From Actinomycetota bacterium (lineage in GTDB: Bacteria; Actinomycetota; Acidimicrobiia; Acidimicrobiales; Acidimicrobilacustridaceae), in contig SYBH01000144.1 of the NCBI GenBank assembly GCA_005787345.1, positions 1 to 33,039 of the forward strand: a DNA stretch of 33,039 bases, written 5' to 3'. Of the stretch, positions 21,293-29,844 are shown piece after piece. The position numbers were made by a program, and so were the translations under genes. Below the pieces are notes generated by a model that was not told where the DNA came from, searched no databases, and worked only from the letters and a program-made list of their open reading frames with translations. Position 1 is the first letter of the stretch. Every line of letters begins with the position of its first letter.

Positions 21293-22684
21293 ATGATCGA
21301 ACAGTCGGTGCTCGAAGAAGTTCTCGGTGTCGCAATGCGCACGGGCGGAGAATTCGCCGAAGTATTTGCCGAAGACCGTCGCAATGCCTCCGCGGTTCTT
21401 GACGATGGTCGTGTCGAAGAACTGACCTCTGGCCGCGACCGTGGCGCGGGTATTCGCGTCGTGGTTGGCGAGACCACTGGTTTTGCCCACACTGCCGATC
21501 TCTCCGAAGCCGGACTCATTGCTGCAGCTCAAGCGGCTGCAGCAGCGGCTCGTGGCGGCGGCGGAGGAACAAATGTTGTTGCTCTTCACCGTGGATCTGC
21601 GTCGCGTGGCTACGACATTGAGACCTTCCCCGGTGATGTCCCGAAAGCCCGAAAAGTCGAATTGCTGACTCGTGCCGATGAGGCGGCTCGTTCAGTTGGC
21701 GATGCGATCTCGCAGGTGTCGGTGAGTTACGGCGACAACCGCCGTCGAATCCTCGTTGCCAACTCCGACGGAGTGTTTGTCGAAGACGACACGGTGCGCA
21801 CGTTCTTTGCCGTGAGCTGTGTTGCCACTGGCGATACTGGCATGCAAACGGGTCGTGAGAGCGTTGGGCACACAATCGGTTTCGAACTGTTTGACATGTA
21901 CGACATCGATCAACTGGCGCGGAACGCAGCCGATCGCGCGATCACAAAGTTGGCAGCCCGTCCCGCCCCGAGCGGTCAGATGCCGGTCGTCATTGGTAGC
22001 GGTGGCGGTGGCGTGTTGTTCCACGAGGCATGTGGTCACGGTCTTGAAGCAGATCTTGTTTCAAAGGGTGCTTCAGTTTTCCGGGGACGCGTTGGTCAGC
22101 AGGTGGCCTCGAAGGGGGTAACGGTTGTCGACGACGGCACGATGACTCGCGAGTGGGGCAACATCGCGATTGACGATGAAGGCAACCCTGCCCAACGCAA
22201 TGTGCTCATCGAGGACGGAATCCTCACCGATTACATGTGGGACCACCTGCGTGCCCGAAAGGAAGGACGTCGGAGTTCGGGTAACGGTCGTCGACAGAGT
22301 TACCAAAATCTTCCGATGGTTCGAATGACGAACACCTATCTTCTTGCCGGCGAGGAAGACCCGGAATCGATCATCGCCTCGACACCGAAGGGTGTTTATG
22401 TGAAACATCTCGGTGGTGGTCAGGTAAATACCGCGACCGGAGATTTTGTTTTCGGAATGACCGAGGCCTACCTCATCGAGGACGGAAAGGTGACTGAGCC
22501 ATTGCGTGAAGGAAACCTCATCGGCAATGGCCCCGAGGTTCTGCAACGCATTGATGCCCTTGGAAACGATTTCGCGATGGGTCCTCCAGGAACGTGCGGA
22601 AAAGACGGACAGGGCGTTCCTGTTGGTGACGGCGTGCCGACTCTTCGTGTGTCTTCGCTCACCATCGGTGGCACCGCCGCATGA
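21293..22684 (+). CDS. tldD: TldD metalloprotease subunit
   Basis: 463-residue TldD/PmbA family protein that carries the catalytic zinc site: HEACGH at 244-249 (HExxxH) and a C-terminal GTCGKDGQG whose cysteine matches the third metal ligand of TldD. TldD/TldE heterodimers degrade unfolded peptides and mature some RiPPs (microcin B17 leader removal in E. coli). The frame is open for 180 bases upstream of 21293, but homology and the Shine-Dalgarno GGAG support the ATG there. The stop overlaps the start of the first TldE-like gene (ATGA). No RiPP precursor or modification enzyme is visible nearby. Confidence 0.93.
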   Translation: MIEQSVLEEVLGVAMRTGGEFAEVFAEDRRNASAVLDDGRVEELTSGRDRGAGIRVVVGETTGFAHTADLSEAGLIAAAQAAAAAARGGGGGTNVVALHRGSASRGYDIETFPGDVPKARKVELLTRADEAARSVGDAISQVSVSYGDNRRRILVANSDGVFVEDDTVRTFFAVSCVATGDTGMQTGRESVGHTIGFELFDMYDIDQLARNAADRAITKLAARPAPSGQMPVVIGSGGGGVLFHEACGHGLEADLVSKGASVFRGRVGQQVASKGVTVVDDGTMTREWGNIAIDDEGNPAQRNVLIEDGILTDYMWDHLRARKEGRRSSGNGRRQSYQNLPMVRMTNTYLLAGEEDPESIIASTPKGVYVKHLGGGQVNTATGDFVFGMTEAYLIEDGKVTEPLREGNLIGNGPEVLQRIDALGNDFAMGPPGTCGKDGQGVPVGDGVPTLRVSSLTIGGTAA

Positions 22685-24024
22685 GCGACGAACTTTTGGC
22701 CATTGCCGACCGTGTCGTCGCAATGGCCAAGCCAGGAGAACAGATCGAAGCGGTTGTTGTGCGCGGAACCGAAACTGAAATCAGAGTGTTTGGTGGTGAC
22801 GTCGAGTCATTATCTTCAGCTCAGTCGCAGGGCGTAGGGATTCGAGTTGTTGTCGACGGCCGTCAAGGTTTCGCTTATGCGGGAAGTCTTGATGAGTCGG
22901 CGATCGCTGAAACTCTCGCCGATGCTCGCGACAACGTGAGCTTTGCCACGTTCGACGAGTTCGCTGGCCTTGCGGAACCCGATGGCATGGCAGTTCCTGT
23001 TCTCGACCTGCATCGTGATGCATTGGTGTCGTTTGAGACATCAGACAAAATCGCGATGGCCATTGAACTTGAACGCATCGTGATGGCTGCGGATCCGCGA
23101 ATTTCAGGAATCGAATCAGCCGAATATGCCGATTCAATTTCCGAAGCAGCAATCGCGACGAGCACAGGTATCCGAACAGTTGGAAGCGAAACAAGTTGTT
23201 TTGTCGCCACCTATGCCATGGCCGCCGATGGTGACGAAACCCAAACCGGCTTCGGATTTTCTGTTGGCCGTGAACCTTCTGATCTTGATCCATCACGCGC
23301 CGCGCTCGAAGCGGCGTCTCGTGCAACACGCATGCTTGGTGCCGTGCAGCCGCCCAGTGGTCGCCTGACCGTTGTGCTCGACCCGTGGGTCACCGCGCAG
23401 TTCTTGGGAATTTTGGGATACACACTCGATGGGGAGTCGGTGCTCAAGGGTCGGTCGCTGTTTGCCGACCGTTTGGGTGAGTCCGTTGGTTCCTCGCTGT
23501 TAACTCTCATCGACGATCCCACCGATGTGCGCTCGTTTACCGCGACCGATGCCGACGGCGAAGGTCTTGCTGCCCGACGCAATGTGCTGATCGAAAACGG
23601 TGTGTTGCAGCAGTTCGTGCACAACGCCTACTCAGCTCGTCGGGCCGGAACAGTGAGTACCGGAAACGCGGTTCGCGGATTCAAGAGCACCCCCTCAGTT
23701 GGTTGTTTGTCAGTATCACTTGTTCCCGGAAACTCTGATCCGGCGGCGCTCATCGCAGGCATCGACGACGGGGTTCTCGTGCAAGAAGTCTCTGGCCTCC
23801 ATTCAGGAGTGAATCCAGTGAGTGGCGACTTCTCAACTGGCGCCGAAGGCCTGCGTATCCGAAATGGTGAACTCGCCGAGCCGGTGCGTGAATTTACGAT
23901 TGCGTCGACACTTCAGAAGATGCTTCGCGATGTTCAAGCAGTTGGCAACGATCTCGAGTTCCTCCCCATGAATGCGTCTGGCGTTTCTCTCGTCGTCGCC
24001 GACCTCACTGTTTCAGGCTCGTGA
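22681..24024 (+). CDS. TldE/PmbA-like subunit, copy 1
   Basis: 447-residue TldD/PmbA family member without the HExxxH metal site, hence the TldE/PmbA type. Conserved blocks include SQGVGIRVVVDGRQGFAYAG in the N-terminal domain, LKGRSLFADRLGE in the middle, and SGLHSGVNPVSGDFSTGAEG near the C terminus. It would form the non-catalytic half of the protease with TldD. The ATG overlaps the tldD stop by four bases, and its stop overlaps the next, closely related gene by four bases (GTGA). Confidence 0.92.
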   Translation: MSDELLAIADRVVAMAKPGEQIEAVVVRGTETEIRVFGGDVESLSSAQSQGVGIRVVVDGRQGFAYAGSLDESAIAETLADARDNVSFATFDEFAGLAEPDGMAVPVLDLHRDALVSFETSDKIAMAIELERIVMAADPRISGIESAEYADSISEAAIATSTGIRTVGSETSCFVATYAMAADGDETQTGFGFSVGREPSDLDPSRAALEAASRATRMLGAVQPPSGRLTVVLDPWVTAQFLGILGYTLDGESVLKGRSLFADRLGESVGSSLLTLIDDPTDVRSFTATDADGEGLAARRNVLIENGVLQQFVHNAYSARRAGTVSTGNAVRGFKSTPSVGCLSVSLVPGNSDPAALIAGIDDGVLVQEVSGLHSGVNPVSGDFSTGAEGLRIRNGELAEPVREFTIASTLQKMLRDVQAVGNDLEFLPMNASGVSLVVADLTVSGS

Positions 24025-25388
24025 CCTTCGATCCGCCTGATCAGGAATCTGCTGATCTCCTTGCGCTGGCGCAATCGGTGGCGAACAACGCGCGATCTGG
24101 AGAGCAGCTCGAAGCTTTCGTGGCTCGATCCTCATACACGACCGTGCGCGCACACGGCGGCGAAGTCGAATCGTTTACGTCTGCAGTGAGCGCTGGTATA
24201 GGTGTGCGCGTGGTGAGCGACCACCGCCAAGGGTTTGCGTGGGCCGGAACGCTCGAGTCTGACGCAATCGCCGATGCGTTGGCCGATGCTCGGGACAATG
24301 CAACGTTCGCTGAACCCGATGAATGGGTAGGCCTTGCCGAGCCTGACGGGGTAGCCCCTGTTCCATTCGACGCTTTTGATCCATCGGTAGCGACCATGGA
24401 GGCTTCGCGGAAAATCGATCTTGCACTTGAGCTCGAACGCATGGTTCGTGCCGGCGACCTTCGAATCACGGGTGTTCGTGTCGCAACATTCTCTGACTCC
24501 TCGTCGCGTTTTGCTGTGGCGACGAGCACGGGTATCGCTGGCGCCGGTCGCGGTGCATGGTGCTCGATGAGTGCGCTCGCCCTAGCGGAGGATGGTGACG
24601 AGACCTATACCGGCGGCGGGTCAACGGTCGGGTTTCGACCCGATGATCTTGATCTCGCTGAAGCCGCCGACGATGCGGTGTTGCGCGCCACGCGACTCTT
24701 TGGCGCAAAGCCGGTTCCGTCGCAGCGAGTCACGATCATCCTTGAGCCAAGGATGGCCGCAACGATTGCCGGTCTCCTTGGTTCCACGCTTACTGGTGAA
24801 CGCGTGTTGAAGGGGCGTTCGCCATTCGGAGATCGAGTAGGCGAGACCATTGCTTCGCCCAAGCTCACCCTTGTTGACGATCCCACAGATCATCGTTCGT
24901 ACGCGGCCGACATGTTCGACGGTGAAGGTTTGGCCTGTCGTCGAAACCAACTTGTGGTCGACGGTGTGTTACAGGGTTTTCTCTACGACAGCGCATCAGG
25001 TCGACGCGCTGGACAGCCCAGTACTGGCTCTGCAGTGCGAGGCGTTTCCTCAACACCGTCAGTTGGGTGCCAAGCCTTAGCGGTCGCGCCCGGGGCAGGT
25101 TCCTTCGAATCGTTGCTGGCCGACATCGATACTGGTGTCTATCTGCAGTCGATGACGGGACTCCACTCCGGTGTGAATCTTGTGAGCGGCGATATTTCCG
25201 TTGGGATCGAAGGGCTAATGGTCCGTAACGGTCAACTGGCTGAACCGGTTCGCGAGGTAACGATTGCTTCGACCTTGCAGCGAATGCTTTTAGACATCGT
25301 TGCAATTGGTGATGACATCGAATGGCTTCCAGGCGGTACCGGGTGTCCAACGATTGTGATCGCCGACCTTTCGCTTGGCGGATCCTGA
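24021..25388 (+). CDS. TldE/PmbA-like subunit, copy 2
   Basis: 455-residue paralogue of the preceding protein, alignable over its full length, with shared blocks such as GVRVVSDHRQGFAWAG, LKGRSPFGDRVGE and TGLHSGVNLVSGDISVGIEG. It too lacks HExxxH. The GTG start overlaps the previous stop (GTGA). Two TldE-type subunits behind one TldD suggest that two alternative heterodimers, or a three-component complex, can form. It converges with uppP, with a 9-base gap between stops. Confidence 0.92.
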   Translation: MTFDPPDQESADLLALAQSVANNARSGEQLEAFVARSSYTTVRAHGGEVESFTSAVSAGIGVRVVSDHRQGFAWAGTLESDAIADALADARDNATFAEPDEWVGLAEPDGVAPVPFDAFDPSVATMEASRKIDLALELERMVRAGDLRITGVRVATFSDSSSRFAVATSTGIAGAGRGAWCSMSALALAEDGDETYTGGGSTVGFRPDDLDLAEAADDAVLRATRLFGAKPVPSQRVTIILEPRMAATIAGLLGSTLTGERVLKGRSPFGDRVGETIASPKLTLVDDPTDHRSYAADMFDGEGLACRRNQLVVDGVLQGFLYDSASGRRAGQPSTGSAVRGVSSTPSVGCQALAVAPGAGSFESLLADIDTGVYLQSMTGLHSGVNLVSGDISVGIEGLMVRNGQLAEPVREVTIASTLQRMLLDIVAIGDDIEWLPGGTGCPTIVIADLSLGGS

Positions 25389-25397
25389 GCGATTGTT

Positions 25398-26411
25398 CTA
25401 AATCGTTCCAGCGATAAGCAATCCGATGCTGGCAGATGCGACAGCAAGGCGTTCCCAGCCGAAGACAGCCAAGCTGCGCGTTTGTAGCCACGACACCATC
25501 CACTTCACCGCAAGCGCGGCGAAGATGAATGCGAAGATCAAACCAACAAGTGGGTTGAGCCATCCGTACGCATCAATGACCGTTGATCCGTTCGTGGCTG
25601 TTTCGTAGAGCGTTGCTGCCCCCAAGGTCATGAGGCCAAGAAGAAAACTGAACTCAACTGCTGCAGCGAGCGTCATTCCAACCGCAAGAGCAGCGAGAAT
25701 TGTGACGAGGCTTCGACTGGTGCCGGGCCACATGGCGAGAACCTGCGCGCAGCCGATGATGAGCGCCTGTTTGGGTCGAATGTGAGTGATCGAGCGACCT
25801 GGTCGGTCAGCTTTGATTTTTGGCGCCAGATAGAGAAGTAAAAGCCCACCAACGATCCACGCGCCGATGACTGGTCCGACGTTGAGGAGGTTGCTCTTGA
25901 TCGGCTTCTCAATGGCGACGCCGATGATTACTGCGGGGATAAAGGCAAGCATCAGCGCAATCAGAAGGTTCCGACCGTCGGTATCGCGACCGAAGAGACC
26001 GCGAATGATTGATTCGATGCGCTTCCGATACAGAACGAGCACGGCGAGGATTGCGCCGAATTGGATTGCGATTGCGTAACTATCTGCAGCATCTTTGGTC
26101 GCATCGGTATCGCCGATTCCGAGAATTCGCTGCGTCACGACAAGGTGTCCGGTGGAGCTGATCGGTAGGTATTCCGTAATGCCTTCGACTGCTCCTAACA
26201 CCATGGCTTTCCATGTGCTCATTTGATTCTTTGCCGCAAACTGTTCTTCAGTAGTTAATTCGGTTGACGCTGCAAGCTCGGTTGAAGATGCATTCGCTTG
26301 CGTCGCGCCGGTGAACGTATGGACGATGCCAGCGGCGAGAAGTAGGACAAGCAAGAGTGCGATGGCGCGACCGCCGCGAACTTTTGCGAGAGAAGGCGGG
26401 GAACCGGACAT
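25398..26411 (-). CDS. uppP: Undecaprenyl-diphosphatase with an added N-terminal secretory leader
   Basis: UppP/BacA family integral membrane phosphatase, which recycles undecaprenyl diphosphate for peptidoglycan and glycan synthesis. The core starts around residue 64 and has the usual motifs EGITEYLPISSTGHL (76-90) and PGTSRSLVT. Total length is 337 aa, about 65 more than usual. The extra part holds a basic start, a hydrophobic stretch at 15-30 and ATQANA near 36-41, resembling a cleavable signal peptide, then a polar Ser/Thr/Glu-rich spacer. The ATG at 26411 is supported by the leaderless promoter 6 bases upstream, so the leader is probably real. An ATG at residue 64 would give a standard UppP. 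Confidence 0.93.
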   Translation of the reverse strand: MSGSPPSLAKVRGGRAIALLLVLLLAAGIVHTFTGATQANASSTELAASTELTTEEQFAAKNQMSTWKAMVLGAVEGITEYLPISSTGHLVVTQRILGIGDTDATKDAADSYAIAIQFGAILAVLVLYRKRIESIIRGLFGRDTDGRNLLIALMLAFIPAVIIGVAIEKPIKSNLLNVGPVIGAWIVGGLLLLYLAPKIKADRPGRSITHIRPKQALIIGCAQVLAMWPGTSRSLVTILAALAVGMTLAAAVEFSFLLGLMTLGAATLYETATNGSTVIDAYGWLNPLVGLIFAFIFAALAVKWMVSWLQTRSLAVFGWERLAVASASIGLLIAGTI

Positions 26412-26417
26412 GCTGCG

Positions 26418-26423
26418 ACGCTA
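26418..26423 (-). promoter_or_regulatory. -10 element, leaderless promoter of uppP
   Basis: TAGCGT preceded by GG on the minus strand, 6 bases before the ATG at 26411, with no Shine-Dalgarno sequence. It favours the longer UppP with its N-terminal leader. Confidence 0.5.
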
Positions 26424-26453
26424 CCGGTCTCATCGGTGGGGTGGGGTGAAGGG

Positions 26454-27098
26454 TTAGTCGGCGAGGGCGATTAGTACGCTTGCCGACAGCAACGCTTTTG
26501 CCACAGCGGATGCCTCAGCGATGACGACGCCAACGGTAATGGCTTCTTCGGAGACAGCAATGACAACGGCGCGGTCGGCAATTCGTGATGCGGGGCCTGA
26601 AGCACGAGTGGAGGTCGCGACGACTTCGGACGGTGCGTAGAGGGCGACGTGGTCGCCGATCCGTGTGGGAGGAGTGCTGGCATCGGAAGGGATGGCGAAG
26701 GCCAAGGAGTTCCCATCAAGTTGCGATACGGGACCAGTTGCACTGCCGCCAGCGAGCCGGCGTTCAAGAACGACTTCATCACGAGCGATTGACCGTGTCA
26801 CCGATCTTCCGATCGGCGACACGGCGACGTCGTTGGGAACTACGGCAATGGGACGATCGACGAAAGTGATGTCTGCAGCCGTGATGACGCGCCCAGGTTC
26901 AAGATCGGATGTGGCGACCGGAACGGTTTTGCGTTGACCCCATGCGGATGCGGCAACGTCGGCAGAATTCACGGTTGAGACTGTCCAGGCCAAAGAGCAG
27001 AGAGCGACCGCCGTAGTTATCGACCATCGAACGCGAGTGGTGGAAAGCCAGCGTCGCAACGTACGCGGAAGCGAGATTTGGACCTGTGAATGGCGCAT
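26454..27098 (-). CDS. SAF-domain membrane-anchored protein (CpaB/RcpC-like)
   Basis: 214-residue protein with a basic N-terminal tail, one membrane anchor at about residues 28-45 (ITTAVALCSLAWTVSTV), then a SAF domain: VPVATSDLEPGRVITAADITF is the typical entry (about 59-79), followed by the IGRSVTRSIARDEVVLERRL segment. This architecture is that of CpaB/RcpC and SAF-only proteins of Actinobacteria. There are no tad/pilus genes nearby, so a role in pilus assembly is not implied. The ATG at 27098 has a GGAG Shine-Dalgarno sequence. It lies downstream of the FmdB-like gene on the same strand. Confidence 0.82.
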   Translation of the reverse strand: MRHSQVQISLPRTLRRWLSTTRVRWSITTAVALCSLAWTVSTVNSADVAASAWGQRKTVPVATSDLEPGRVITAADITFVDRPIAVVPNDVAVSPIGRSVTRSIARDEVVLERRLAGGSATGPVSQLDGNSLAFAIPSDASTPPTRIGDHVALYAPSEVVATSTRASGPASRIADRAVVIAVSEEAITVGVVIAEASAVAKALLSASVLIALAD

Positions 27099-27139
27099 AG
27101 TGACTCCACGGACGGCGTGGTCAGTGGGGGAATGCGGTG

Positions 27140-27145
27140 ACGCTA
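27140..27145 (-). promoter_or_regulatory. -10-like element of the SAF-domain gene
   Basis: TAGCGT on the minus strand, 41 bases before the ATG at 27098, giving a leader of about 35 bases with a GGAG Shine-Dalgarno sequence. Confidence 0.35.
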
Positions 27146-27185
27146 GGGAGTCCGGCGACCTCTTGGGAGGTCCGTGCGACCTTTG

Positions 27186-27533
27186 TCAGGGAGTGCTGGG
27201 CGTCGACGAGGATGAACCCGAGTCTGAACTGGTGCTCGAAGACGTCGTGCTCGAAGAAGTCGTGCTCGAAGAAGTCGTGCTCGAAGACGTGGAGGAGTCA
27301 GAACTCGTTGTCGATGCGGAATCAGATGATGCTGAGGTTGTCGAGGAACTGGAGGAACCACGAGCGTCGTTCTTGTAGAACCCGCTGCCTTTGAAGGCGA
27401 TGCCTACGGATCCGAACTTCTTCTTCAACGCGCCACCACATGACGGGCACTCGGTTAGTGCGTCGTCGGTGAATGCCTGCTGTGCCTCAAATTCATGGCT
27501 GCAGTCTTTGCATCGGTAGTCATAGGTGGGCAT
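27186..27533 (-). CDS. FmdB-type zinc ribbon with serine-rich tail, Ruc-like
   Basis: 115-residue protein. The first 57 residues are an FmdB zinc ribbon with Cys 8, 11, 29 and 32 (CKDC, CPSC) and the family ending FKGSGFYKNDAR. Residues 59-115 are almost only Ser and Thr with a few Asp, Ala, Gly and Pro, hence disordered. The same organisation, and a location near galU and moeA, is seen in Rv0991c (Ruc) of M. tuberculosis, described as a redox-regulated chaperone. The start is MPTYDYRC at 27533; GGAG lies about 10 bases upstream. An upstream in-frame ATG would add 18 unlikely residues. The tail is encoded partly by a 15-base tandem repeat. Confidence 0.88.
   Translation of the reverse strand: MPTYDYRCKDCSHEFEAQQAFTDDALTECPSCGGALKKKFGSVGIAFKGSGFYKNDARGSSSSSTTSASSDSASTTSSDSSTSSSTTSSSTTSSSTTSSSTSSDSGSSSSTPSTP
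27232..27291. repeat. Four-copy 15-base tandem repeat in the serine-rich coding region
   Basis: Unit GTGCTCGAAGAAGTC on the plus strand; the two central copies are identical, the outer two each read GACGT where the centre reads GAAGT, and the last copy ends in G. On the coding (minus) strand it gives repeated Ser/Thr codons of the FmdB-like tail. The period is a multiple of three, so copy-number change would alter tail length without a frameshift. Confidence 0.85.
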
Positions 27534-27678
27534 TGAGGGTCTCCGGCGAGGCCGAGGGAGATGGGGGACAGGGTCAGCGGTTAGCACTCGCCCTGAGGGA
27601 CTGCCAGCATAGCGAGCGAGGAGTTCAGGTCTACAGACGGGGAAATGGATGGCGCGAGGCGATGGGCCGCGTGGCTCC

Positions 27679-27684
27679 TACGAT
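27679..27684 (+). promoter_or_regulatory. -10-like element of the galU-moeA operon
   Basis: TACGAT, predicting a start near 27691 and a leader of about 37 bases that contains GAGGAG as a Shine-Dalgarno sequence before the galU ATG at 27728. No clear -35 element. Confidence 0.35.
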
Positions 27685-27727
27685 GTCGCCCACGTCCCCG
27701 CAGGTCCCGCTCGGACGAGGAGTCACG

Positions 27728-28606
27728 ATGTCTCGAGTTACCAAAGCTGTTATTCCCGCCGCTGGCCTTGGAACCCGTTTTCTTCCGGCAACGAAGGCGC
27801 AGCCGAAAGAAATGCTGCCCGTCGTCGATAAGCCCGCTATCCAGTACGTGGTTGAAGAAGCGGTCCGTGCGGGTATTGACGACATTCTCATCATCTCGGG
27901 GCGCGGCAAGCGGTCGCTTGAAGACCACTTCGACCGCAATGTGGAACTCGAATCATTCTTGGCCGAACGAGGAAAAGACGAAGCCCTCGCTGAGGTGCGC
28001 AGCATTGCTGAACTCGCCGAAATTCACTTCGTCCGACAAGGTGAGCCCTTGGGGCTTGGTCATGCTGTCTCGATTGCCCGCAAGCATGTTGGTGACAACC
28101 CGTTCGTCGTGATGCTTGGCGACGACATTATGGACGAGCGTTCCACGGTGCTTGCCGACATGATCGGAGTTTATGAAGAGCGCGAATGCGCCGTCGTCGC
28201 CGTTCAAGAGGTTGCGTCTTCAGAGATTTCGAGTTACGGGTCAATCGATCCCGAGGTGTTCTCTGAAAACCTCGTGCGCTTGCGCGGGATCGTAGAAAAG
28301 CCAACCGCTGAAGATGCGCCATCGAATCTTGCGGTTATGGGTCGGTATGTCTTCACGCCCGACATCTTCGATGCTCTAGCGAAGGTGTCTCCTGGTGTTG
28401 GCGGAGAAATCCAACTCACAGACGCAATCGCACTACTTCTTGCCGATCACGAGGTCTACGGCTGGGTGTTCAGTCATGGTCGTTTCGATATTGGTAACAA
28501 ACAGGATTACCTACGGGCCACAGTTGAACTCGCGATTGAGCGTGAAGATCTGGGCCCTGAATTTCGCGCCTTCCTCATCGACCTCGTTGATACACGACTG
28601 CGGTGA
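27728..28606 (+). CDS. galU: UTP-glucose-1-phosphate uridylyltransferase
   Basis: Makes UDP-glucose from UTP and glucose 1-phosphate, feeding cell-wall glycans and trehalose or glucan synthesis. 292 aa, normal length. The nucleotidyltransferase motif is AVIPAAGLGTRFLPATKAQPKEMLP, read here as its two halves AVIPAAGLGTRF and LPATKAQPKEMLP near residues 7-31, followed by KPAIQYVVEEA. Further blocks are FVRQGEPLGLGHA and VMLGDDIMDE. The ATG at 27728 is preceded by GAGGAG. Its stop overlaps the GTG start of moeA (GTGA). The galU-moeA order also occurs in M. tuberculosis. Confidence 0.96.
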   Translation: MSRVTKAVIPAAGLGTRFLPATKAQPKEMLPVVDKPAIQYVVEEAVRAGIDDILIISGRGKRSLEDHFDRNVELESFLAERGKDEALAEVRSIAELAEIHFVRQGEPLGLGHAVSIARKHVGDNPFVVMLGDDIMDERSTVLADMIGVYEERECAVVAVQEVASSEISSYGSIDPEVFSENLVRLRGIVEKPTAEDAPSNLAVMGRYVFTPDIFDALAKVSPGVGGEIQLTDAIALLLADHEVYGWVFSHGRFDIGNKQDYLRATVELAIEREDLGPEFRAFLIDLVDTRLR

Positions 28607-29835
28607 TTGAACTCAGCGAAGCTCGTGAGTACGTCCTTTCTGGATGTCTTCCGAATGATCACGTTGTTGTCGCGCTGAACGACGCTCTGGGTTGCGTTAC
28701 TGCAGAAGCCATTGTCGCTGCGGAACAAGTTCCACCTTTCGCAAATACTGCCGTCGACGGATACGCCGTTATCGCCATCGATACAGCGACCGTTCCGGTC
28801 ACCCTTCGCGTGACTGGCACTGTTCGTGCTGGCATGTCGGGTGTGGAGTCGCCAGTTGAATCCGGCTGCGCAGTTCGAATCATGACTGGCGCTCCGGTTC
28901 CGCCCGGGGCCAACGCAATTGTGATGGTTGAAGACACCGAAGGTTCTCCCGAGGGCGACACCGTCGTTGTGACCGCAACCGCAACTGTCGACCAACACAT
29001 TCGGCCTGCCGGTGACGATGTGAATCCCGGCGATCCTGTGATCGATATTGGGACGGAACTAACTGCTGCGCACCTTGGTGTTCTGGCAACAATTGGGGTC
29101 ACGCGCATTGCTGTCGTGCGTCGACCCGTTGTTGGAGTGATTTCGACTGGTGATGAACTCGTTGACGATGGTTCGCCATTGGCTCCGGGTCAGATCCGTG
29201 ATTCAAATCGACTGACGCTGCGCAAGCTTCTTGAATCTCATGGTTTCGAAACGGTTGACCTTGGGCTGGCTCGAGATAATGAGCAGATCATTGAGGATGC
29301 GATGCGCGCAGGAGCAGAAACATGCGACGCGATCGTCACTACCGGCGGTGTGAGTATGGGTGACTTCGACTACGTCAAGGTCGTTCTCGATCGAATTGGC
29401 GATATGCGTTGGATGCAGATCGCGATCAGACCGGCGAAGCCACTTGCATTCGGAACGTTGACTCGTTCGGACGGCACTGCGGTGCCCGTTTTTGGTCTGC
29501 CGGGAAACCCTGTTTCATCGATGGTGAGCTACGAGCTCTTTTGTCGGCCGGGATTGCGAAAAATGTCGGGCTTCGGCGACGACAATCTCGATGTAGGGAT
29601 GATCAACGGGGTGCTCACCGAACCGCTGAGGCGCCGCGCCGACGGGAAAACCCATTTCGCCCGGGTCGTGTGTGAATGGGATGGCTCGACCTCGACCTAC
29701 AAGGTGCGATCCGCGGGCGCCCAGGGCTCACATCACCTGGCAGCAATGGCCGCAGCCAACGCGCTGGCCGAACTTCCCGATGGCGACACGCTTGAAACTG
29801 GTTCCACCGTGCGCGTGCGCCTACTTCGCCCGTAA
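28603..29835 (+). CDS. moeA: Molybdopterin molybdenumtransferase
   Basis: Inserts molybdate into adenylylated molybdopterin in the last step of molybdenum cofactor synthesis. 410 aa, the usual length. Family blocks: VPPFANTAVDGYAV near residue 43, the entry segment GCAVRIMTGAPVPPGANAIV, then VGVISTGDELVDDG and the MoCF/MogA-like TTGGVSMGDFDYVK, and GLPGNPVSSMVSYELF. The GTG start overlaps galU by four bases. Followed nine bases later by moaA. Confidence 0.96.
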   Translation: MIELSEAREYVLSGCLPNDHVVVALNDALGCVTAEAIVAAEQVPPFANTAVDGYAVIAIDTATVPVTLRVTGTVRAGMSGVESPVESGCAVRIMTGAPVPPGANAIVMVEDTEGSPEGDTVVVTATATVDQHIRPAGDDVNPGDPVIDIGTELTAAHLGVLATIGVTRIAVVRRPVVGVISTGDELVDDGSPLAPGQIRDSNRLTLRKLLESHGFETVDLGLARDNEQIIEDAMRAGAETCDAIVTTGGVSMGDFDYVKVVLDRIGDMRWMQIAIRPAKPLAFGTLTRSDGTAVPVFGLPGNPVSSMVSYELFCRPGLRKMSGFGDDNLDVGMINGVLTEPLRRRADGKTHFARVVCEWDGSTSTYKVRSAGAQGSHHLAAMAAANALAELPDGDTLETGSTVRVRLLRP

Positions 29836-29844
29836 CCTCCTGTG

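Noticed and set aside
21293-25388. TldD/TldE cluster as part of a RiPP gene cluster
   Set aside because: No precursor peptide, cyclodehydratase, radical SAM maturase or dedicated exporter is adjacent; MoaA, 6 kb away, is a housekeeping radical SAM enzyme.
27232-27291. Tandem repeat considered as a CRISPR array or iteron cluster
   Set aside because: The 15-base units are contiguous without spacers and lie inside a coding region for Ser/Thr.
27037-27378. Plus-strand frame with acidic VLEDV/VLEEV repeats
   Set aside because: It is the antisense reading of the 15-base repeat in the FmdB-like gene; no start signal and no homology for the rest.
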